Assembly (NCBI RefSeq): GCF_030384665.1
Contig: NC_083673.1
Location: 1,373,501 to 1,437,500 of the forward strand
DNA from: Lodderomyces elongisporus
Taxonomy: Eukaryota > Ascomycota > Pichiomycetes > Serinales > Debaryomycetaceae
Direction of reading: 5' to 3'
DNA length: 64,000 nt
Shown: piece after piece, positions 12,154 to 22,354 of the stretch
Position numbering within the stretch: the stretch's first letter is position 1
How the letters are laid out: the number at the start of each line of letters is the position of its first letter
Notes under the pieces: generated by a model
Seen by the model: the letters and a program-made list of their open reading frames with translations, nothing else
Databases searched by the model: none
What the model was told of the DNA's origin: nothing
Program-made: the position numbers and the translations under genes

Positions 12154-13591
12154 ATGGCCGATATATTTGATATGGATGGCTACGAGCAGCAACAACAACA
12201 ACAGCTGCTTGCAAATGGTATATCCAAATTGAGTCTAGGTTTGCGCCATAACCCCGACATGCAACTCAACTATAAGCTACTCGATACTGAGGATTTAAAC
12301 AATGACATCAACGATAAGAATTGCAACAATAACAATGATATACCAGAAGTAGACGAAGATCAAGGTGATGAGGACGATAGATTCAACGAGAACCATGCAG
12401 TTCGAGACTATTATCCTACTGAGAGCGCGCCAATCAGGATACATGGCGACCTACGGCAATTGCAAGTACCTAACCTTGATTCTAGCCAAAGACCACCCTT
12501 TGCTAGACCGCGTCGCAAATCCTCAATAGTCTCTTCGTATGAGGTCAGAATTGGACAAGAAGACTTTATATCCTCAAGCTTGGTGATAGATAACACTACA
12601 TTTGTTGATGGAACAGAGAGTATTCGGGCTCTGCAAGCTCCCATTTATAAACCCAAACTAACTGATTTTGAGCCAATAAAAGTCTTGGGGAAAGGATCAT
12701 ACGGCAAAGTTTTACTTGTACGGGAAGTACGTACTGGCAAGCTCTTTGCGCTGAAACAACTACAAAAGGCATCACTTATCATCAACCAAGATGAGGGCGA
12801 CGTACCAGAATCCGACCCAAATGCAACAATACCAACAACAATACCAACAACAGAACCTAAATTGCACGCGAAAAATTATCAACGTACACTTAGTGAGAAA
12901 CAAATCTTGGAGATTGTCAATCACCCAAACATTGTCAAGCTATACTATGCTTTTCAGGACAACAATAAGTTGTACCTCATCCTAGAATACTTACAAGGTG
13001 GGGAATTGTTCCATCACTTGTCAATGGAAAAGTTTATGAGTGAAAAAAGTGCCGCTTACTACATTGCACAATGCAGTTTGGCACTCCACTACTTACACAC
13101 AAGAGTCAAAGTTATTTACAGAGACTTGAAACCAGAAAATTGCATGTTGAATGCTAGAGGTGACTTGGTCTTGACTGATTTTGGCTTGAGCAAAGTTGCG
13201 CCAGATTCTGATGACCCCAGCAAGAAACTAAATTCGATGACCGGTACAATTCAGTACATGGCACCCGAAGTCATTGAAGGCCAAGAATACGATTACCTTG
13301 TTGATTGGTGGAGCTTGGGATGCGTCGCGTTCGACTTGCTTACAGGCTCACCGCCATTCCCCGGCCTGAATGCAGACAAGGTGTTGCAAAAGATTAAAAA
13401 TTTTAAGAAAAATTTAAAGTTTCCGTTTTACTTAAGCACAGATGCCAAGGATATATTACGCAAATTATTGCAAGTTGACCCGAACAAGAGATTAAATGTC
13501 GATGAAGACTGGGAAAGATTCAAAAAACACAATTTTTTTCGCCACATTGACTGGAGGAAATTGGAAACTATTGACAGCTTTGATAATAAAC

Positions 13592-13628
<37 letters not shown>

Positions 13629-13830
13629 CTTACCTCCAATATTGCCTATCATCACCGACCCTATATTAGCTGAAAACTTTGATTCTGACTTCACCGAGAT
13701 GGAGTTTACGCCACACCAGCACGCTAGTCACTTATCTCTGAAGCAAACATTTTACATGAAAGACTTTTCATACATCAATCCAAAATTTTTAGACAATTTT
13801 AAGCCAAGTGAGGAGAAAATCATTGAATAA
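12154..13830 (+). CDS. YPK3: AGC-family protein kinase, Ypk3/S6-kinase-like
   Basis: A 558-residue serine/threonine kinase. The catalytic domain spans residues about 172-470: glycine loop GKGSYGKV, ATP-binding Lys201, catalytic loop YRDLKPEN, DFGLSK, activation loop MTGTIQYMAPE. An insert between the ATP lysine and the helix-C glutamate is Pro/Thr-rich. The C-tail has S6-kinase-type regulatory sites: a turn-motif region ending FTP and a hydrophobic motif around DFSYINP. This fits Ypk3, the TORC1-controlled kinase that phosphorylates ribosomal protein S6 in yeast. A run of about ten Asp codons (GAT repeat near 13591-13626) lies between the kinase core and the turn motif. The family assignment is firm, and the Ypk3 orthology is a reasoned choice from the C-tail. 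Confidence 0.82.
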
Positions 13831-13936
13831 GTAAAGAAAGAAAGGCTCTTTTTTATTTTCATACAGCTTTTTTTAATTAAAAAAGCAAAAAATAAAAAAA
13901 ATAAAGAGATCAATTGTGTAATATTTATTAAAATGT

Positions 13937-15913
13937 TTAGAATAGAAATAGACAAATTAGAATCATAATTATTATTCCCAAATTCACCAACAGTTCGCAT
14001 ATCATCACCAATCTAATATCAAATTCGTACATGCAATTATGTAAAAAGTTGAGTTTAAACAACTTGGGTACAATCACAGATAAAAGAACACCTATGCATG
14101 ATGAAATGGGCATCATGTCAGTGTTCAAATCACTAGGACATTTTAAAACGTAGAACCCCAATATTATAAAAGTAAGCAATTGCCAAACCAAGTAATTTAA
14201 CTCGTCAAGAAGCACCCACCCCCATGAGGCATCAACAATCAATTGGCCATACCTCATGAACCATGCATCGGGACTAAATCCCAATGTCACCAGACTAAGT
14301 GAGAGGTCATAATAGTAAGACATAAACGCTTGGAAATGGAAAACCCGATGGGACCCGCTCGTATGTGTGGGGAATGTTTGAACATTGTGCATGAGATGTG
14401 TACCGTTTTCGAGATCAGCGTGTTGCTCTTGACCTAGACGATAGTGCGAAAGACTGCTCTTTAGTAAAGGGTACCGCTCGTTGACTTGGATAGCAGTGTC
14501 AGGGGGGAAAGGTGTGGAGAATGAAGAAGAAGATGATGAAGAAGATGAAGAAGATGAAGAAGATGAAGAAGTAACACCAGCACCATTGATATCTGACTGT
14601 ATTGGTAAAAACGGTGGCAAAAGCCATGCCAACCTGTTTATAAGATTGATGAGTATTTGTCTTTTCGTGTAATGTACTCTGTTGCATTTATTTTGTGATT
14701 GTTGTTGCGACTGTGGTTCAGTTTCGTCGTTGTCACTAGAATGGCCATTCAATGATTCCACATCTGTCGGCAGTTCATCAATATTCTCATAAACTTCTTC
14801 CACCTCAGGTAATATATGATCTCTAGCTAGTCCCGCTAGCTTTAGATCAGGGAAATGAGTTCCCTCCATGGATTTTGGTGGAGGATTCTCGTCGAAATCC
14901 TCAAAAGTAGCAATCGCAACTGCGGTATTTAAGTGGTAGGTGTCTTTAGGGGACACTGAGTATAGCCTATGAATTAAATCAGAACACGATTTGTAGTTTT
15001 TGACACCGCCATCTTCTGTAAATGACAACCGCCTTGCTGCAGAAGGAGGAGCAATATCAACAGGACATGGCGGTATAACAGCAACTGATGATCTTACTGA
15101 CTCATCTGTTTGGCTCAATGTATTGAATTCAGTTTGTCGAGTTGTTTTGAACTCGGATGGCAAGACTTTATAACTCAACTTCCTACTGGCTATCTTACTA
15201 ATAATCGTGTTTCCAGAGTCCTCACTCGATGTCGAGTGCCTTAAAGACTGATTTTTGCCTGACCCTGCACTTGCTAAAGCATTTGGCTCTACTTTACCTT
15301 CAACAAGCATTGTCTTCCACAACTCAGTTACTTCCTGGTCATTATCTACACTGTATCTATTCCGATAAGCGTCCTGGTTGAGCCACAAGTTGTAATACTG
15401 CAAAAATTTGGCATAATGTTGAACATAGTTTTCCGGACTGTACAAGTATACTCTTAAAGAAGGTAGCGTATACCCAGCCCAGATGAGGCATATATCAAAA
15501 GGTGTTAATTGATATGATGCCTTTGTGCCGTGGTACAATACTAAGCCAAGTTTCAACAATTCTTCCGTTATTGGATAATAAAATGTCAAGAAATGTGATT
15601 GAATAGGAGTGGATGACATCAGGCCGGCTGATGACACAAAACTTGAGGTGGCTGCAAAGATTAATTGATAAATGAATTTTATAATGAATGAAAACGAAGC
15701 AATGATTATCCCCGTAAATAAATCGCCAATAATCTTTGAAGCCTGACAGTAGTTGGAAAGCTTAGACTTGTGATTATTGACGTATTCATTATTTCCACTA
15801 TTATATTCATTTCCTAAAGGGTCCTGTGGCAGCACGTAATAAGATATAGAGACAATACTGAGGCATACTAGCCATAAGATTGAGATTACGGCATAGTATG
15901 ACCTTCCTCTCAT
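13937..15913 (-). CDS. multi-pass membrane protein of unknown function
   Basis: A 658-residue protein I do not recognise. A membrane segment near the N-terminus (residues about 8-28) is followed by others at about 65-95. The segment PITEELLKLG then carries Glu117-Glu118-x-x-Lys121, and several hydrophobic helices form the last 150 residues. The centre (about 190-460) is hydrophilic, Ser/Thr-rich and probably disordered, with a 17-residue serine run encoded by a TCT/TCA repeat at about 14520-14576. The EExxK motif at the start of a membrane helix resembles PrsW/CPBP-type intramembrane proteases, but the other motifs of those families were not identified. The gene converges on the kinase gene (106 bp between stop codons) and diverges from YUH1. 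Confidence 0.75.
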   Translation of the reverse strand: MRGRSYYAVISILWLVCLSIVSISYYVLPQDPLGNEYNSGNNEYVNNHKSKLSNYCQASKIIGDLFTGIIIASFSFIIKFIYQLIFAATSSFVSSAGLMSSTPIQSHFLTFYYPITEELLKLGLVLYHGTKASYQLTPFDICLIWAGYTLPSLRVYLYSPENYVQHYAKFLQYYNLWLNQDAYRNRYSVDNDQEVTELWKTMLVEGKVEPNALASAGSGKNQSLRHSTSSEDSGNTIISKIASRKLSYKVLPSEFKTTRQTEFNTLSQTDESVRSSVAVIPPCPVDIAPPSAARRLSFTEDGGVKNYKSCSDLIHRLYSVSPKDTYHLNTAVAIATFEDFDENPPPKSMEGTHFPDLKLAGLARDHILPEVEEVYENIDELPTDVESLNGHSSDNDETEPQSQQQSQNKCNRVHYTKRQILINLINRLAWLLPPFLPIQSDINGAGVTSSSSSSSSSSSSSSSSFSTPFPPDTAIQVNERYPLLKSSLSHYRLGQEQHADLENGTHLMHNVQTFPTHTSGSHRVFHFQAFMSYYYDLSLSLVTLGFSPDAWFMRYGQLIVDASWGWVLLDELNYLVWQLLTFIILGFYVLKCPSDLNTDMMPISSCIGVLLSVIVPKLFKLNFLHNCMYEFDIRLVMICELLVNLGIIIMILICLFLF

Positions 15914-16502
15914 CGAGAGAAGCTTTTATTTTTAGGGCAATATTAAGTGATTATGGTAACGACAATGGTAATGATAATGATGACTAGTAAAGCTATCGTA
16001 TTAATATGTGGTATTCACTGACTAGGTTAATGGTTTGTTATGTCGTTTGACTGCAAAAAATAACGCCGCGTAGCTCACGATGTGTGTATTAGTAATGCTA
16101 AATCTCTCGCTAATGATTTGTTGATGGTTTGTTGATGATTTTCACCGCTGTCGCGGGAAAAAGAAAAAAAAAAGGATATATTTTTAGTCAAGGTAATTCA
16201 CGACAATCTGTTGTTGTCATTCTCGTTTGTTTTTTTCCGACACTAAATATCTTAACTTTCCCCGCCATCAACTATTATTATGTGAGATGTGAGACTCATG
16301 TCCCTTGACACACACACACACACTCACTCACTCACTCACATGCACACACACATGCACACATGTGCACTTTTTCAATTACTAGATAATAACGTTCAATAGT
16401 CAAAACTTATTTATTCTTTGTATTACTTAAACCCATAGGACAGTTATTTTCTTTGGTTTTATTATTTCAATTGGCTAGTATAATTTATTTTTTTTTTCAT
16501 CA
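15914..16502. other. divergent promoter region, membrane protein gene / YUH1
   Basis: This 589-bp region is shared by two divergently transcribed genes. It contains a CA/CACT microsatellite near 16310-16360. No recognised factor site is claimed. Confidence 0.6.
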
Positions 16503-17228
16503 ATGTCTGACTCCAAGCTGGTGATTCCACTCGAGTCTAATCCACAGATCTTTTCTGATCTCGCACACAAGTTGGGACTCTCGCCACTCTTGCAGTTCCA
16601 TGATGTCTACTCGTTAACGGACCCTGATCTTATTGCATTTTTACCACAACCAATATCTGGGATTATTTTGTTATTTCCTTTAACTCCAGGGTACGAGTCA
16701 TATAGGAAGGAAACTGATCAACAAAAAAGAGTTTACGACAATAGCAACCCCAACATCAACTGGTTAAAGCAAACCATTGGCAATGGATGTGGCTTATATG
16801 CGCTTTTGCATATTCTCACGAACCTCCCATCTGACTTGAACATTTCCAATCTGATAATAAGCGACATTACTGCAAATTTGGGTCCAAATAAATCCGTTCA
16901 AGAGACCAGTCTTTTGATTGAAGATTTGGAACGCAGAATTCAATTGGATGAGAATTACGGATCACAGGGACAAACCGAGGCACCCGAGGCGGGAGCAAAT
17001 GTTGAATTCCATTTCATTTCATTCATAAAGGGCAAAGACAATCACTTGTATGAACTAGATGGAAGGCGAAACGGTCCTATAGATCTCGGAACTGCAAGTG
17101 ATGTGACGAATGAAAACTTGATTCAAGAGCAAAAAATTGTAGATAAGATTCAATTTTACATTGACAATACAGACGAGGCTAATAAAAACAATTTTGCAAT
17201 CATGGCCATTGGACCAGCCTTGGATTAG
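16503..17228 (+). CDS. YUH1: ubiquitin C-terminal hydrolase, UCH family
   Basis: A 241-residue cysteine protease that removes small adducts from the C-terminus of ubiquitin and, in yeast, matures the Nedd8-like Rub1. It follows the family pattern along its whole length: VIPLESNPQIF at the N-terminus, then the active-site segment NGCGLYALLH with catalytic Cys96. The oxyanion glutamine is in WLKQTIGNG, the catalytic His170 in FHFISF and Asp186 in LYELDGRR. The length agrees with Saccharomyces Yuh1 (236). The start is the first ATG after a T-rich leader. Confidence 0.95.
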   Translation: MSDSKLVIPLESNPQIFSDLAHKLGLSPLLQFHDVYSLTDPDLIAFLPQPISGIILLFPLTPGYESYRKETDQQKRVYDNSNPNINWLKQTIGNGCGLYALLHILTNLPSDLNISNLIISDITANLGPNKSVQETSLLIEDLERRIQLDENYGSQGQTEAPEAGANVEFHFISFIKGKDNHLYELDGRRNGPIDLGTASDVTNENLIQEQKIVDKIQFYIDNTDEANKNNFAIMAIGPALD

Positions 17229-17969
17229 GTGTTGAGTTTAGATTAGTGTGTTTCTTTTTTTTTATTGTAATCTTTGTTTCTAGTTTTCAGTAGAGTGCTG
17301 AGTCGGGGAAAGAGTAAATAAATAAAGAAGTAAATAATGAAAAAATAAGTTAGTGAGGTGGTGAATTGGTGAATTGGTGAAAAAAAAAGAGACAGCTAGC
17401 AATGTTTTCAAAATCATTTTTCCAGAATGTCAAAATGTTCATGTTGAACTGCTGCTGTTCATGGATCACCAGATTTTGGTCCTAGCTTTGAACTTGCCAG
17501 CTCAGATGGAAAATCGTGGAACTTTTCCCTCTTTAGAGATGAACTTCAAAAATCAGTGCTGGCAGTGAGGTTATACACAAAACTTATAAACTGAAAATAT
17601 TTGTCTGTATGGTCTCTCTACCTGCATATAAGTCTCCCGTCCATCGCATTATATACCATCCAGTGAGCAAAAAAAAAATTATATAAATGCTCGAATTCAC
17701 CAGAAAAATTTGATCCCTCTTCTCATCTCTTTCTTCTTCTTCTTTTACTTTTTTCTTCTTATAACCACAATCACCAAGTTCAAAACCTAAGGTTGTCGTG
17801 AACTGAATTGATGGAGCTAAAGCTCCATACAATGAGTTCATTTCAACCAAACTCACCCACAATACTTTCCAATATAATTACTTTGATCTTACCACAATCA
17901 CAAAGTATACAGTCAATGTATTAAATTTTTTTTTCTGCTTTTTTTTCATTCATTTGTGAAGAAGATGAA
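17229..17969. other. intergenic region upstream of the snoRNA pair
   Basis: No coding gene is seen. The stretch contains a 7-bp complementary pair TGCCAGC/GCTGGCA at about 17499 and 17559 and a perfect hairpin ATGGAGCT-AA-AGCTCCAT near 17811-17828. These could belong to another small RNA or to the processing region of the snoRNA transcript, but no box motifs settle it. Confidence 0.5.
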
Positions 17970-18154
17970 GAGAAGGGTTTGTTTGAGATGATGAATTTTA
18001 GTTCACTTCTTTCCTAGTCTGATTCGACTATGATTTTATACAGACAACGACAAATACCTGCCACTTCTCCTTGTTACACCTTCTGGGTGTAACGGGCTTA
18101 GTGTGCTTATACTTGCCAGTATCTACATTTCTGATCTATCAACAAACTTTTCTC
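17970..18154 (+). ncRNA. snR190: box C/D snoRNA, probably snR190
   Basis: This 185-nt RNA has a 14-bp terminal stem (17970-17983 with 18141-18154, including two G-U pairs). The stem encloses a box C ATGATGA (17988-17994) and a box D CTGA (18131-18134). A possible D' box CTGA is at 18019-18022, and an internal 8-bp hairpin is at 18073-18093. The length matches Saccharomyces snR190 (190 nt), which lies just upstream of U14 and is co-transcribed with it. Here U14 is 391 nt downstream on the same strand, so the name rests on synteny and size. The segment CCTTGTTAC (18069-18077) is complementary to the conserved GTAACAAGG near the 3' end of 18S rRNA, so an snR45-like RNA is an alternative. Confidence 0.72.
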
Positions 18155-18545
18155 ATCTTTTTTGCTCAAATTGAATCAGAAAATAAAAAAAAATTTCTTC
18201 TACATTGATTATGATTTTGTGAGTTGAGGTGCATCTTTGATGCGTTCTCGATGTGGTTATGATTAAAGTTTTTAAGGTTTGTGGGAGGATACTCATCGCA
18301 AGGTAGGATCGGTTTTTTTTAAAATAAGTATCCATCTTGTGGTGGTGTTTTACAAACGACAACAAAAGCAACTGAAGGGGAAGTGAATAGACATTTTGTT
18401 TTTTTCACTTTTTTGAATTGAGGTGAGCAAGGAGAATAATTTTTAAAAACATCATTGAAGGAGGATAAAGAGAAGAGAAATAGGAGGAGGAAGATGAAGA
18501 GGAGAAATTGATTTCTTTTTTTTTTTCTTTTTTTCTTGCAATTTT
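18155..18545. other. spacer between the two snoRNAs
   Basis: A 391-nt spacer with no coding gene. It contains GCATC-TTT-GATGC and a longer hairpin with stems GTTTGT/ACAAAC and GGATACT/AGTATCC at about 18278-18360. This may be a processing hairpin (Rnt1-like) or a poorly formed H/ACA-type RNA, and I cannot decide from sequence alone. Confidence 0.4.
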
Positions 18546-18675
18546 GACAGATTTAAGGTGATGAAAACGTACCATAACATTCGCAGTTTCCTCGGTAGCA
18601 TACAACACGAACCTAATTCATGTATGTCGGTGACCGCCGAATCGACCTTCCTTTGGATGTCTGATTAAATCTGTC
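18546..18675 (+). ncRNA. snR128: U14 box C/D snoRNA
   Basis: This 130-nt RNA has a perfect 11-bp terminal stem (GACAGATTTAA at 18546-18556 with TTAAATCTGTC at 18665-18675). Box C GTGATGA is at 18558-18564 and box D CTGA at 18661-18664. It has the U14 hallmark CATTCGCAGTTTCC, complementary to the universal GAAACTGCGAATG near the 5' end of 18S rRNA, a pairing needed for early 18S processing. Immediately before box D, TTTGGATGT is the guide matching ACATCCAAGG of 18S, used for 2'-O-methylation. U14 is essential in Saccharomyces. Confidence 0.95.
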
Positions 18676-19171
18676 AACTTTGTTGGTTTGAATCAATTTT
18701 TTTGTCTTTCTTTTTCTTTTTCTTTATCCTCTTCTCATTTGTTTATGAGAAGATGAAGATCCTCATCATGATATTTAATGCTTGTTTTCCTTGATTTCTT
18801 AACCTCAGTAACAACTTCTGTGCACTTGTTGAGTTTGTAATGCAAATGTATCTGAAAATTTTTTTTTCTTTTAAAAAAATAAATAGAGGTGGCTTGGTAG
18901 TTGTAAATTGTTTATGGTTAGTTTAAAAGAGGAAAGTAGGTGGAGAGTTGGAAAAATGAGAAAATTGTGAAAATTGTGAAAATTGTGAAAATTGAGAAAC
19001 TGTAAGATATCTATATGTTGCTCTACTATATTATTTTTTTTTTCTTTGTTCCTTTTCTTAAATTTAGGCTCTCTTTTCCGGGTAAGCATTTACTTTTTCT
19101 TCATTGGTGTTATTCCAAAAGTCTATTTCTGTTCTGTTTTTTTGTTCTTTTTTCATCTTTTTTTATTTTCT
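18676..19171. other. intergenic region between U14 and the ZWF1 3' end
   Basis: It contains an 8-bp perfect hairpin CTTCTCAT-ATGAGAAG near 18731-18752, possibly a transcript end or processing signal for the snoRNA unit. It also has a 9-bp repeat GTGAAAATT in about four copies near 18966-18998. No gene is seen. Confidence 0.5.
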
Positions 19172-20671
19172 CTAAATCTTTCCCTTGACATCTGGCTCAG
19201 TCAATGGCCATTGGTAACTACCTGGTTCGTTAAAGACGTAACCGTGCTTTGTCAAGAAATCTCTCAACCCCTTTGGTCCTTTAGATCCGTATGGGTACTT
19301 CTCCAAGTTCAAGTTTGGATCATTTTCAAGTGCCTCCAAGAACGGCGTGAACAATTTCCAGGATACATCCAACTCGTCGTCTCTTACAAAGTTGGCGTGG
19401 TTGCCATGCAAGACATCTCTCAACAAGGACTCGTAGGCTTCTGGGATCCAGAAATCCTTGGAGTATCGTTTTGAATATGTCAAGTCCAAGTCTGTCAATG
19501 ATGTTTCTGTTGAGACACCTGGGATCTTGGAGTTGATCTTCAAGTAGATGGCTTCGTCTGGTTGAACTCTGATAACCAATTCGTTTCTGTGGATATCTTT
19601 GAACATGCCTCTAGCAACAGGTTTGAATTGGATTCTGATTTCCACTTTACCCTCATCCAAGGCCTTACCAGCACGCAAAACCATTGGCACGCCGTCCCAT
19701 CTCTCATTGTGGATCTTGATACCCATTGCACAATAAGTAATACATTTTGAGTCCTTGGCCACGGTTTCGTCATCCAAGTATGATGGTTTCTTGCCGTCTT
19801 CTGATTTGTCGTATTGTCCCACGAGCACGTCATTGGCGTCAATAGTGTCAAATGCCTTCAATACCTTCACTTTCTCGTCTCTTACTGCTTCAGGATCAAA
19901 AGAGACGGGTCTGTCCATGGTTAACAAAGTCAAGATTTGCAACAAGTGGTTTTGCATAACGTCTCTAATGATACCAATGGTGTCAAAGTAGCCGCCTCTT
20001 CCCTCGGTTCCAAATGGTTCTTTAAAGCTGACTTGGATCAGGGCAATGTGGCTCTTGTTCCAAACGCCGCTAAACAATTCGTTACCAAATCTCAATACAA
20101 GCAAGTTTTTCACCATTTCCTTACCCAAGTAGTGGTCAATTCTGTAAATTTCCTCTTCGCTAAACAAGGGAGCAATGGAGTTTTGCAATTCTCTAGCACT
20201 TTTCAAATCGTGGCCAAATGGTTTTTCGATAACCACTCTAATGATACCATTGTCCTTCTTTGGGTAGACATTCTTTTTGATGTGTTCACATACCTCGGTG
20301 AACTGGGAGGGAGGCAAGGCCAAGTAGAATAATCTTTCTGGTCTTTCATCAGAGTGTTGACTTTCATAGTCTGTGCATCTCTTTTCTAATTTCTGGTAGC
20401 CTTCGTCGGTGTCGTATTGGCCTCTGACATAAGTACAAAGCTTCAAGAATCCCTTTTTGGTCTCGTCGTCTCCACCCTTGAGGTGTTGAGAGATCTTGTC
20501 GTGGAATTTCTCTGGACTAAGGTCTGATCTAGCGTATCCAATAATCTGACAGTCGCGGCTCAATTGTTTTTCTCTGTACAATCCGTATAATGCTGGGAAA
20601 GTCTTTTTGGCAGCCAAGTCACCACTGGCTCCAAGAATAACAATGGTGTAGTATTTTCCAAATGCAGTCAT
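19172..20671 (-). CDS. ZWF1: glucose-6-phosphate 1-dehydrogenase
   Basis: A 499-residue cytosolic enzyme that oxidises glucose-6-phosphate to 6-phosphogluconolactone with NADP+. This is the first step of the oxidative pentose phosphate pathway and a major NADPH source. The NADP-binding fingerprint VILGASGDLAAKKTFPAL is at the N-terminus, EKPFGHDL follows, and the active-site motif RIDHYLGKE is in the middle. The Saccharomyces protein is 505 residues, so the gene is complete. Codon use is strongly biased with almost no rare codons, as expected for high expression. It is tail-to-tail with the snoRNA unit. Confidence 0.98.
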   Translation of the reverse strand: MTAFGKYYTIVILGASGDLAAKKTFPALYGLYREKQLSRDCQIIGYARSDLSPEKFHDKISQHLKGGDDETKKGFLKLCTYVRGQYDTDEGYQKLEKRCTDYESQHSDERPERLFYLALPPSQFTEVCEHIKKNVYPKKDNGIIRVVIEKPFGHDLKSARELQNSIAPLFSEEEIYRIDHYLGKEMVKNLLVLRFGNELFSGVWNKSHIALIQVSFKEPFGTEGRGGYFDTIGIIRDVMQNHLLQILTLLTMDRPVSFDPEAVRDEKVKVLKAFDTIDANDVLVGQYDKSEDGKKPSYLDDETVAKDSKCITYCAMGIKIHNERWDGVPMVLRAGKALDEGKVEIRIQFKPVARGMFKDIHRNELVIRVQPDEAIYLKINSKIPGVSTETSLTDLDLTYSKRYSKDFWIPEAYESLLRDVLHGNHANFVRDDELDVSWKLFTPFLEALENDPNLNLEKYPYGSKGPKGLRDFLTKHGYVFNEPGSYQWPLTEPDVKGKI

Positions 20672-22354
20672 TTCAATTTATTTTAATTTTATTTTAATAT
20701 TAATATGAGTATGAATATGAATCTGGAAATGGGGAGATAGACAAGTTTAGGTATGTATACAGTTAGTTGTTGGTAAACTGTAGTTGCTTAATCCTTGTTT
20801 GGTTATTTACGTTTCCGGCTTCTAATGATCTTTTCTCTTTTTTTTTTAAGAGATCAATTGTTGCTAATGGCTAGTGTAGGAGGGGAAGGGAGGAGGGTGG
20901 TGTAATTATTACTTTAGTGTGTCTAGGTGTTGTTAAGGCACAGGTATATAGTATTTCTCAATTCAAGTGTAAATTGGGGGTTTCCTTCAAGCACTAATTG
21001 TCAATTGAGGAATGGAGCAAATGTGAAAAAAGAAGAAGGAGGAATAAGAGGAGGAAAGCAGGAAAGCAAAAAAAAAAGAGGAAGAAGGAGAAGAAAATGA
21101 AGGGAATGTTGGAGGATATGAAAATTCAAATGGCAATTTTAAATTACGCCAACTTGCCTCCTGGGGATTATTATTTTTTTTTTTGCTCTCTCTCTCACTC
21201 TCTCCCTCTTTCTTTCAAATCTTCCATTTTCTTTTTTTTTTTTTTTCTTTTTTTGTTCAATTTCCATGTATCGGATATCATGGGAGAATAATAATAATAA
21301 TGCGTCACCTCACCAACAGAAAAAATAAAAAATAAAAAATAATTCCTTTCAAATTCCTTTTTCCTTTAATCTTTTTTTTTTCCATTACTAATTCAGCCGA
21401 CGCTACCATGAATTTGATACAGAGACACACAAATTACAAATTAACAATCTATTCGTACTCTCTTTATCGTTGCTTGCTGCTCTCTATATCATTATCATTA
21501 TTATTATCATATCCTTTTAAAAACAGTTTACTTTTATTTTTTTTGTTTTATCTCAAGTGTAAACACATGTCCTAGCTTAGTAATCATAGTGTGTAGTCCA
21601 GATGCAAAAGATTAAGCTAAAACTTTTTTGCTAGAAGAAATATAAAAAAGAGAGACGAGTAGTCACTAAAAGATTATATTGAAATGCACTTGCTGGTGGT
21701 ATATCAAGTATCAGCTAGAAAGCATAGAACATTGTAAAGAGAGGAAAAAAAAGAAAAAGATTCAAAGTTAAGGAACTTGAATTATAAGCTCTAAAGTATA
21801 CAAAAATTAGGTCTTATGAATATGAATATCCTTCTTTTTTACTTCACTTCAAACCTATCCCTTTACCCGGCATCAGCCTCCCAATACTGGGTGTTTTTAA
21901 TTAATTTTTTTTTTGGAGGGAGGAGAGAGAAAGATTTATACAATAAATACTAAGAACACAACAATTGGCTTCAGAGTTTATCCGTTGGGCAATATATATA
22001 AATTGTATGAGAGACACAATACAAGAAAAGTAAAAGTTTGTAGTGACATTCGTGAGCCTGTCGACCGAAAGAATTTCAGCCAAAATAAAAATAAAATAAA
22101 ATAAAATAAAAATAAAAATAATAAAATAAATATAAAGTCACATCCTTACACAATGCTAAATCCTTTCTAATAAAAAAATAGTACAACAATAGTATTCGAT
22201 ATCGCACGTGACATGTAAGGACCAACGGTTGCAAAAACGCATTTTTTTTTAAAAATTTTCTTTTTTTTTGTTTTTGTTCTTATATTGCTTGATCAGGTGG
22301 GTGAAATACAGATTTGAACCGACTTTTATTTTATTTTTTTTTCACTACCTTGGT
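20672..22354. other. intergenic region: ZWF1 upstream region and 3' region of MDR1 copy A
   Basis: This 1.7-kb stretch is AT-rich with poly(A/T), ATT repeats and a TAAAA repeat near 22084-22130. I see no gene. The plus-strand frame near 21000 is low complexity and begins at a TTG codon. Confidence 0.6.

Noticed and set aside
15977..16022. ATGATGA followed by CTGA, resembling a snoRNA
   Set aside because: Only about 42 nt between the box starts and no closing stem, too short for a box C/D RNA.
16306..16365. CA/CACT repeat considered as telomere-like or recombination signal
   Set aside because: It is a simple microsatellite and does not match Candida 23-bp telomere units.
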